64,000 bases of DNA from Garcia nutans (Eukaryota > Streptophyta > Magnoliopsida > Malpighiales > Euphorbiaceae). The position numbers and the translations under genes are program-made. Position 1 is the stretch's first letter; the number at the start of each line of letters is the position of its first letter. A model generated the notes under the pieces. That model saw only the letters and a list, made by a program, of their open reading frames with translations. It searched no databases and was not told where the DNA came from. Positions 55,529-64,000 of the stretch are shown piece after piece. Location of the stretch: the NCBI GenBank assembly GCA_947685225.1, contig CANTUV010000002.1, positions 2,294,001-2,358,000 on the forward strand. Direction: 5' to 3'.

Positions 55529-58500
55529 TTTATACATAAAACCTCTTCAACCTGTCAATGTTCACTAGCTCACTAAACTCAGTCCCGTCATGTCTGATAA
55601 CTTGACTGCACCCTTATTCATGACTTGTTTCACAACATATGGTCCTTCCCAACTAGGCCTAAATTTTCCTCTTGGATCAGATACATTAGGTTTACATTGC
55701 TTCAATACTAAGTCGCTGACTCTATGCTTTCTTATCTTAACCCTTCTATTGTAGGCCCAGGCTATCTTCCTTTGATACAGTTGATGATGATACAGTGCTT
55801 TTAACCTCCTCTCTTCTAATAAAGCTAACTGTGTGTACCTGCTCACTACCCACTCTGTCTCAGGCAGTTTAGCTTCTAAGACCACTCTTAATGACTTGAT
55901 CTCAATTTCAATTGGCAACACTGCCTCTATCCCATAAACCAAAGAGAACGGTGTCATTCCAGTCGGCGTTCGTACTCTATTTCTATATCCCCATAAAGCA
56001 AAAGGAAGCATCTCTGACCAATCTCTGTATGTCTTCATCTTCTTGGACAAAATCTACTTAATTGTCTTATTTATTGCTTCTACGGCACCATTAGCCTTCG
56101 GTCTATAAGGGAAGGATCAGTGATGATGGATTTGGTATTTTCAGAATAAATCCTTAACTATACCTTGAAACTGTACCCCATTGTCCGATATCACACTGTG
56201 TGAGACCTCATATTTGCATATGAGATTCTTTTCAATAAATCTAGCCATTTGCTTTGCCCTTAGTTTGTTGAAAGATTCAGCCTCAACCCATTTTGAAAAA
56301 TAATCCACTGCTACTATAATAAAACGGTGACCAGTTGAAGTCATCGGATGTATCTCTCCTATAATGTCAATCCCCCAAATTGCAAATGGCCAGGGGCAAG
56401 GCATAGAATGTAATTCATTAGGAGGCATGTGATTCAAATTACCATACATCTGACATTGCTGGCACTTCTTCACAAACTCAATGCAATCTCTCTCCATGGT
56501 CAACCAGTAGTAACCTTGTCGAATTATCTTCTTAACTAGGGCTAAACCACTCATGTGTGGACCACAACTTCTCGCGTGTATTTTTGACATAATATGCTCC
56601 ACTTCAGGTTTCCTCAAGCATCTCAAGTGCACCCAATCAGGCCATCTTCGATATAACTCTCCATAAAAGGTGATGTATTGTAAGAACCATCGTCTTATGG
56701 CTCTTCTTTCTTTGTTTGTTGATCCCAATGGGTATCCCTTCTCCAAAAATTGTCTTAGAGTGTCATACCACGCATCATGGTCTGTATCAGTTTCCATGAT
56801 TGTCTCATATTCATAGCAAGGAGTTGATAAACTGGTCAAAATTAGAGGCTCAAGGAATAAGTTGTCAGGATTTTTCCATACCGAAGCCAATGTGGCTAGG
56901 GCATCAGCCATCTGGTTTTCTTCTCTTGGTAGGTGTATAAACCTGCACTCCTTAAAGTTCTTCTTCATTATGGTAAAGTAATGGTGGTATGGTTTTAGCT
57001 TCTCTTCTTTTAACTCCCACTCTCCATTTACTTGGGATACTACCAGCAATGAATTGCCAAAGACTTGCACCTTATCCACCTTCATAATCATCAAGGTTTC
57101 CAAACCAAAAATACATGCTTCATACTCCACCATATTATTAGTCATCCTGAACTTCAACTTCTTGGCTAAAGGGATAAGCTCCCCTTCGGACAATTCTAGT
57201 ATGACTCCCAAACCTGCTCCTTTCCTATTCACTACTCCGTCAAAATACATTTTCCATCCTTGTACTTCTATGGCTTCTAAATGTTCATTGGGAAATTCCA
57301 AGATTACTTCTTCGCTATCTGGTAATGGTTGATGGGCTAGGAATTATGCCACCGCTCTACCTTTGATTATTTTCCTGGTTACATACTCAATTTCAAATTC
57401 TTCCAATATTATCAACCATCGCCAATATTTCCCGATCAAAGAGGTTGTCTCCCTTAAGTACTTCTTCGGATCCAACCTGGAAATTGCTTGCACACTATAA
57501 GATTGAAAGTAATGTCGCAAATTCTTAGAAGACAAAACCATAGCTATACAGGTCTTTTCAATAATACTATACTTAATTTCATAAGGTAGGAGCTGTCAAC
57601 TCAAATAATAGACTGCGTGCTCAATCCCTGACTCATCTTCTTGGGCTAGCATGGCTCCTATTGACTCTTCTTCTACTGCTATGTATAGGAATAAGGGTTT
57701 TCTGGGTTTAGGTGGTTTCAAAATAGGTGGATTTAGCAGATACTCCTTTATGCGCTCAAAGGCCTTTTGACACTCTTCATTCCACATGACTGGCTGATTC
57801 TTTTTAAGCAATTTGAAGATAGGTTCACAGATTATGATGAGCTTTGCTATAAACCTGCTAATGTACTGCAATATTCCAATAAACCCCTGAACTTCTCTCT
57901 CTATCTTAGTGGCTAGCATATCACTGATTGCCTTAACCTTGTCAGAGTCAATCTCAATGCCATTTGGACCAATCACATGTCCCAACAACTTACCTAAGGT
58001 AACCCCAAACACACACTTCTTTGGGTTTAACCTTAGCTTATACTTCACTACTCTATTGAAGAATAATTCTAAGTTTTGAAAGTGTTATTCCCTTGTATCC
58101 GACTTCACTATCATATCATCAACATATACTTTCACTTCTTTATGCATCATATCATGAAACAATGTGGTGGCCATCCTTTGATAGGTTGCTCCAGTATTCT
58201 TTAACCCAAACGGTATCACCCTATAACAAAATATACCCCATGTAGTAATGAAGGCAGTTTTAGCTTTATCTTCTTGGGCCATTAACTCTTGATTGTATCC
58301 GAAAAATCCATCTACGAATGAGTGTAGCATGCTAGAGGCTGCACTATCAATTAGGACATCTATATGGGGTAAAGGAAAATCATCTTTAGGGGAAGCTTTG
58401 TTTAAATCTCTATAGTCCACACAAACCCTAATTCTTCCATCTTTCTTTGGCATGGGTACTATGTTGGCTAGCCAATCTGGATAATCTATTACTTCAAAAA

Positions 58501-59391
58501 ACTTTACTTGTATGTATTTAGTGACCTCTTCTTTAACCAATTTAGCCCATTTAGGTCTTAACCACCTAAGCTTTTGTTTGATGGGTTTCATATGAGTGTA
58601 AGTAGTAATCAGATGTTTGGCTATGTCTCAATCTATTCCAGGCGTATCCTCATAAGACCAAGCAAATACTTCTTAATATTTTTTAAATATTTTTTTCAAA
58701 TCTCTCTCTCTCTCTCTCTCTCATCAGGAGTAAGGTCGGATGTTATGCTAATGTTTTTATGATTTTCAGTTGTTCTCAAATTTAATGATTGTGTATCGAC
58801 AGAGTTAATATTAAAGATGCTCATGTAATCACTATTTGAATGTATGCAACCATCAAGACAAACATCACACAAATAAGCAAAATTAGATTTTATTACATTC
58901 ATTTTGAAAAAGAAAACATCATCATCCTTATACAACACATACAAATTAAAATCAAAATTAAAATCATTGTTCTCGAAATCATAAAGCAGAACATCTTTAA
59001 ACTTCTCTTCAACAAGGGCAGTAATCTCCTCTGGAGTCTTCTCAGCTTTCAGGACAACTTCCTTCTCCACTTTCGGATTAGGCTCCTTGTCGGCTGGCAG
59101 GGTGAGTTCTTTCTTCATTAGTTCCACTAGCTCAGCAACATCAGCAAAAATCTCAAAACCCAAAATCAAATTTCCCTTGAACATGACTTTCTTGGGCTTT
59201 CCTTGGAGTGGCCCCATATCAGGAGCTTTAACAAAAATTTCTTCAAGTGGTGGGAAGCTCATCTTCTCATTCTTCTTTGGATGAACATCTTTGCTAGCTT
59301 CTTTATACCCTAACCCTTTCTTGGAAGTTTGAGTCTTAAAATCTGGAAGCTTTGCCATACCGGCATTGCCCTTTCCAAGACTAGCACCAAG
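55529..59391 (-). pseudogene. pol: pol of Tat-type element C (linker, RT, RNase H, second RNase H, integrase), decayed
   Basis: Domains in order on minus: linker after protease (59391-58700), reverse transcriptase with WLANIVPMPKKDGRIRVCVD, FVDGFFGYNQ and the catalytic YVDD (58591-58085), and an RNase H (about 57900-57350). A second, archaeal-type RNase H (57260-56900) has YFDG, NNMVEYEACIFGLE, VFGNS where VYGDS is expected, and NQMADALA. Integrase has an HHCC zinc motif, WGIDIIGE and VISDNG, ending near 55529. Stops lie in frame at 58628, 58085, 57596, 57344 and 56141 and elsewhere, and a (GA)n run at 58700-58722 shifts the frame. The N-terminus is cut by the LTR at 59397. Confidence 0.92.
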
Positions 59392-60520
59392 AAGGTTGTA
59401 ACACCCTTATACCCTATATATGTATAATACATATTTTCAGCATATGTAAAATATGCATATACAGTACAAAAATGTCATAGACCGATTTACTAAATTTTAT
59501 TTTCACATTTCCAATTTAAAATTTCAAATTCTAAATATATAAAAATTAAATAGAATATAAATATTCTTTACTTGTTATAAAAACCCAAAATAAATAATAT
59601 ATGTATAAATCTCTGGGAAAAATTCGCCAGAGTTTTGTCCGTAATTTGGACATTCCAAAATTTAGCAATTACTCAACCTGCAAAAAGAAAACACTCCCAA
59701 ATAATTTCCAATCACCATCTCAACCATACTTGTCAATTTCACCAAGTTTCTCAAACATTTATATATACAGATATATATAATTTAAAACACACTTACTCTT
59801 TCATTTCAAATACATTGACCCAAACATTCTTCATAATATACAATATGTAAAATCCAAAACATAATATATTATGCATAAAACTCAAAATGTACAATAACAT
59901 AATATATACATGCTGTCTGATCTCGATAGCAACTCAACAAGCTCAACTACAAATCTAGACCCGACCTGGTCTAGAAGAACTCTCTGGCTCAGCTGGGTCT
60001 ACCCTATCACCTACGTGATGGTAACAATCATGCTAAGCCGAAGCCTAGTGGTACAAACTTTGATAATAACAATGTAACTCAATGCAATACCAAATGCACA
60101 ATACATATAGATGTCACATCAATCCACTTTCCTATATTTTTCAAATATTTCATAAGCACAACTCATAACATTATATTACTCAACTGTATCATAATTCAAA
60201 ATTCACATTAAAACAAAGACAAGCATGGGCCCAAAAAGGATCTAATAAGCTATTCAAATTTCAGAGTTACTACTTTGGTCCATAATGACACCATGTGTCT
60301 AGCCTCGTAGGCAATATATATATATCCATGGATAATGTAACAGCCCCAGTCTCTTGGACCTCAACCCGGCTAGACTGCTACAGTTTTTGAGGCTTAAGAC
60401 CCAGTCTTTTCACCCCAAAAATATCATATTTATCAGCTGGCCTGGCTTACGACCCAGTCTTTTCACCGTTCCAGCTTATAGCCCGTAGGCAATCATAGGC
60501 ATGCCGCCCAACCCAGAACT

Positions 60521-61812
60521 CTGAAAATTGAATAACATACTAGGCACACAATTTATTCATATTTCTCATTATTAATCTCTTTCTCATTGTCACATATTCA
60601 ATCTAGGCACATTGTCTTATTTTCACATTTTTTCTCACTTCTCATTTTTCACATCTTTCTCACTTTTCTCAATTTTATGAATATCAATTCATTTCATTAT
60701 TACACATATCTCATTTTTGCATTTACAACACATTACCCAATTACTTTGGGTATTTTCACATAATATGCATATTTCATATGTTACACAAATTAGCCATTAT
60801 CAATGGCTTTTCACAATACATTTAACACATATATGACATTACAAATGTCATAGCGTATTATTCATACACAGTCAATGAACCAAGTAACTTAACACATTTT
60901 CCAACCAAAATGTGTTAAGCCCAAATGTCATGCAAATATAAACAATATATTCAAAGTTTTTACATACCTACACTAGCAACCCAAAGCAAGCTAAAAACAA
61001 CCTTCAATCCAATCTTTCTAACTTTCCCTTCGCCACTTGGATGAAGCAAATCAACCTCCCTCAATGCCTAAAACAAATGTGATAGCAAATAATCACTTAG
61101 TATCACATTTAATGGCATTTCCAACATTAAATTATAATTACACATCACTCCTACAAATTTCCAAAAATTTAGCCTTTCCTTACTTCAACATTGGAATTCC
61201 ATTCTACTACAATTAAATTAGTGTTTTAAGTTTATTTATATTATTAAAAATATATTTTAATACATTTAAATCATTTACATTATAAAAATACACTCTTATG
61301 CACAAAATCTCAAAAATGGCATAACCTTCCCCCATTGAAGGTTTTCCATTCCAACTCAATCCATTACTCATTCCAAGCTTATTTTCATCACTTTTAACTC
61401 TAAATAACATGATTAAACAAATAAAATCACACAATTCAACCACTTTGGAAAATCACTTTTCCAAAACCCTAAATCTCCACTTCCATTCTCAAACTCCAAC
61501 CCAACACCACCAAATCCAATATTTGACTTTAAAATACTTATTTTTGAATCAAAACAACTCATTTGGAACCAATTTGCACAATTAAAGTTCATGTTTTCAA
61601 AACCCCAAAAATCCATAACCCTAAATTCTCTTTCTTCACCATTCTTTAACCAAACTCCACCATCTCTTCAATCTAACCTTAGAATCATTGTTAAATACCC
61701 AAAATAACATTATACACACCAATTCCAACAATTATAACATACAACATAAAAATCCAAATTCTCGCATAATCTCATCTTCCATGGAATTCAAAGAAAAGAG
61801 ATGAAAACTTAC
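60521..61812 (-). other. putative intron inside the chromovirus LTR
   Basis: Donor AATTA/GTAAGTTTTC and acceptor TTATTCAATTTTCAG/AGTT, about 1.29 kb. The acceptor matches that of 39568-40953 almost base for base. Splicing is inferred only. Confidence 0.45.
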
Positions 61813-62171
61813 TAATTTTGGTGGAAATCACCAAAAATCCACTTGAAACTTGTTAATTCCTTCAATTTATGGAGTATGGAAGAAGCAAAATCATTGGTCT
61901 TCAATCTCCCATGGAAGCCACGTCCTTGAAGAAGAAGAAGACTTTTAATATTCTTTTTCTTTCATCTTTTTTTTAAACCACATATATATATATATATATA
62001 TTAAAATAATTTAATATTTAATTATTTAATTATTTTTTTAATAAAGTAAAAGTCCTAATTTCTCTCTTCCATTCAAAAATATTTTTTTTAAATTATTTTA
62101 TTAATTTTAAATTTATAAGATTTAATTACCAAAATACCCTTTTCTTTTAAAAAGTGTAGACTTTTATATAT

Positions 62172-62840
62172 GAGGGTGTTTCTCAAAACTTAAAAGCTGG
62201 TCAAAACTGATTATAAGCAGTTTTTAGATTATAAGTTGTTTTTTTAAGTGTTTCTGAAAACTTAAATAGTAGATTATAATCTGATTTTAATCAGTTTTTT
62301 AAAAGTTGGGTTTTGCTACTTTTTTTAAGCACTTATTTTTTAAGCAGTTTTGACCAAATAAAAGACCATACTATCCCTACCTAATTTTCAATATTTCAAA
62401 TTTGCCCACCCTATAAACTTTAGTTTCCATCAAAATTCTTTTATTTTTAGGATTCTAATTAATTTGGTAATATTTACATGGTAGTTTTTTATTTGTATAA
62501 TTTATTGATAACACCAATATTATTATTATTATTAAATAAATTTTATTATTATTATTATTAAATAAATTTTATTATTATTATTATTATAATTGCAAAATAA
62601 ATTTTGAATTGACATTTAAAAAATTATTTTTATACAATAAATAAACTCAGGGACAGTTTGGTCATTTTGACAGTTTCTGCAATTAAAAACTGATTATAAG
62701 CTGATTTTACAGAAACACTTAACTGATTATAAACTGATTATCAGCTGATTATTAACTAGTTTACAGAAATGCTTAACTGCTTTAATTTTAATCTGATTAT
62801 AATCTAAAAATTACTTATTCACAATAAGCTGAAAAGCTCC
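62172..62840. mobile_element. candidate MITE inside the chromovirus LTR
   Basis: Long imperfect terminal inverted repeats of about 90 bp: left part with TTTTTAGATTATAAGTTG and AAGTGTTTCTGAAAACTTA, right part (inverted) with TTTTTAGATTATAATC and AAGCATTTCTGTAAACTAG. CTGATTATAAGCTGATT subterminal repeats are frequent. The left end GGGTGTTT is reminiscent of hAT MITEs. A clean target duplication was not found. Confidence 0.45.
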
Positions 62841-63009
62841 ATATGTTATGTATATTTTGCATATATATCACATATATATTCCACTTTTTCATTTAAAATC
62901 CCTTCATTTTTTATTTAAAACCATATATTTAATTTATCCTTTTAAATTATAATTTATTTTATCAAATTTTCCAAAAATTAGAAATTTTCAAAAAATTTAG
63001 GATGTTACA

Positions 63010-63026
63010 ATTCTCTCCCACTAAAA
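63010..63026 (-). other. polypurine tract of the chromovirus
   Basis: The minus strand reads TTTTAGTGGGAGAGAAT immediately before the LTR start. Confidence 0.8.
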
Positions 63027-63054
63027 CAAATTTCGTCCCCAAAATTACCTGTCC

Positions 63055-64000
63055 TCAAGTCTGGAACAAATGGGGAAACTGACTCTGTATTGCCTGCTCA
63101 CTTTCTGAAGTCGCCTCCTCAGTGGCATGATTCCTCCAAAGGATTTTCACAAGTGGCACCCTCTTATTCTTCAATTCTTTAACCTCTCGTGCCAAAATCG
63201 CCACCGGTTCTTTCTCGTAAGTCACATCTAGACTCACTACAATAGACTCCACTGACAAGATATGAGATGGGTCAAACTTGTATCTTCGAAGCATCGAGAC
63301 ATGGAAAACATTATGTATTCGATCCAACTCAGGCGGCAAAGCTAGTCTATAAGCCACTGGACCAACTCTCTCCAACACCTCACATGGTCCTATGAAACGA
63401 GGACTCAACTTCCCTTTGCGGCCAAATCTCAAAATCTTCTTCCATGGAGACACCTTCAGAAACACTTTATCTCCCACACTAAACTCTATGTCTCTTCTCT
63501 TTAAATCTAAATAGGATTTTCTGTCAGTCTGAAGTTGCTTTCAAATGACCCCGAATCACCTTCACTTTCTCCTCTGTTTCCTTAATCAAATCGGGACCAA
63601 CCAGTTTACCTTCTCCATCTTCATCCCAACACAAAGGTGTCCTGCATCTCCTGCCATATAAAGCCTCATAAGGAGTCATCCCAATACTCGACTGATGACT
63701 GTTGTTATAAGCAAACTCAATTAATGGCAAAAATCTGTCCTAATTCCTGGCAAAATCAATGATACAGCTCCTCAACATATCCTCTAGAATCTATATCACT
63801 CTCTCTGACTGTCCATCTGTCTGAGGATGGAAAGCAGTACTAAAATGCAATCGAGAACCCAGAGCATTATGCAAACTCTTCCAAAACCTTGAAGTAAACT
63901 GGTGATCTCAATCTGACACCAAAGAAACTGGGACTTCATGCAACCTGACTATCTCATTGATATACAGCTCAGCCCACCTCTCAAGAGAAAAATCCATCCA
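63055..64000 (-). pseudogene. pol: integrase and chromodomain end of chromovirus pol, partial and broken
   Basis: Integrase core enters from the right edge: VRLHEVPVSLVSD, FHPQTDGQSERV (catalytic Glu), FAYNNSHQSSIGMTPYEALY and GRRCRTPLCW. Then the C-terminal GPY/F-like KLSPRFIGPCEVLERVGPVA, LDRIHNVFHVSMLRRY and a chromodomain-like end EPVAILAREVKELKNKRVPL ... PHLFQT. Stops in frame at 63908 (Arg), 63791 (Gln) and 63740 (Trp), and a frameshift at about 63525. Tekay/Del-like by motif pattern. The rest of pol and the 5' LTR lie beyond the window. Confidence 0.9.

Larger units (their letters stand above)
59397..63009 (-). mobile_element. 3' LTR of a chromovirus (3613 bp)
   Basis: On minus it starts TGTAACATCCTAAATTTTTT at 63009 and ends AGGGTGTTACA at 59397. 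Preceded by a PPT and the end of a chromovirus pol. Shares with the young element's LTR a donor (ACTTAC on plus at 61807-61812) and an acceptor ending at 60521, both followed by related sequence (GGCATGCC). Perfect hairpins cluster at 60734-60919. Left flank AAGGT lies in pol of element C. Confidence 0.88.

Noticed and set aside
57054..57332. 92-codon plus frame over the RNase H region
   Set aside because: Antisense shadow of the pol RNase H domain.

Overview
The window is a gene-poor, AT-rich plant nuclear region made almost wholly of nested LTR retrotransposons. Evidence for a plant, most likely a eudicot, comes from Ty3/gypsy polyproteins of the Tat type and the chromovirus (Tekay/Del-like) type, primer-binding sites matching plant tRNA-Arg and tRNA-Met, a plant mobile domain (PMD) gene family, and plant-style TATA boxes and introns. 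I cannot name the species. I see no host housekeeping gene and no tRNA or rRNA gene.

Left part (1-30.7 kb), a stack of insertions. Element A (minus strand; open gag-pro frame 1-2051, leader, tRNA-Arg PBS, LTR 3039-4241) sits inside element B1 (minus; short gag 5760-6554, PBS 7702-7720, LTR 7721-9119). B1 sits inside the integrase of element E (plus; integrase end 9121-10019, two antisense-gene cassettes, PPT 21252-21266, 3' LTR 21267-23603). E's LTR lies inside B2, a relative of B1 (gag remnant 24480-25516, degenerate PBS, LTR 26756-30557 split by a solo LTR 28257-30316). B2 abuts a Ty1/copia fragment (30558-30732).

Right part (30.7-64 kb). Element C (minus) has its 3' LTR at 30733-32743, then PPT, a long tandem array, a split PMD gene, a DUF7745-like gene and a decayed pol (55529-59391). 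Its PMD gene is interrupted by element D (3' LTR 35570-37744, its own array, B-like sequence), which itself carries a very young, structurally complete, non-autonomous element (39054-48393, 2.97-kb LTRs, 5-bp TSD CTCAT). A right-hand segment (49583-52048) is an inverted copy of C's array plus PMD 5' half. C's pol is cut by a chromovirus (3' LTR 59397-63009, integrase and chromodomain 63055-64000).

Main result: the Tat-type elements carry, between pol and the 3' LTR and in antisense to pol, a two-gene cassette. One gene has six exons and encodes a PMD protein of about 614 codons. The other has two exons (618 + 387 bp, identical lengths in two copies) and resembles DUF7745. Each gene has a CTATATAA-type TATA box about 90-125 bp before its ATG, conserved between copies. 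Every copy here is broken, but the layout is the same in each.

Second result: across otherwise unrelated LTRs, leaders and arrays there are clusters of very short perfect hairpins in which the loop stays constant while both stem arms change together. Chromovirus-type LTRs also share an intron-like segment (conserved donor and acceptor) that contains such hairpins. All coordinates, alignments and counts were read by eye.
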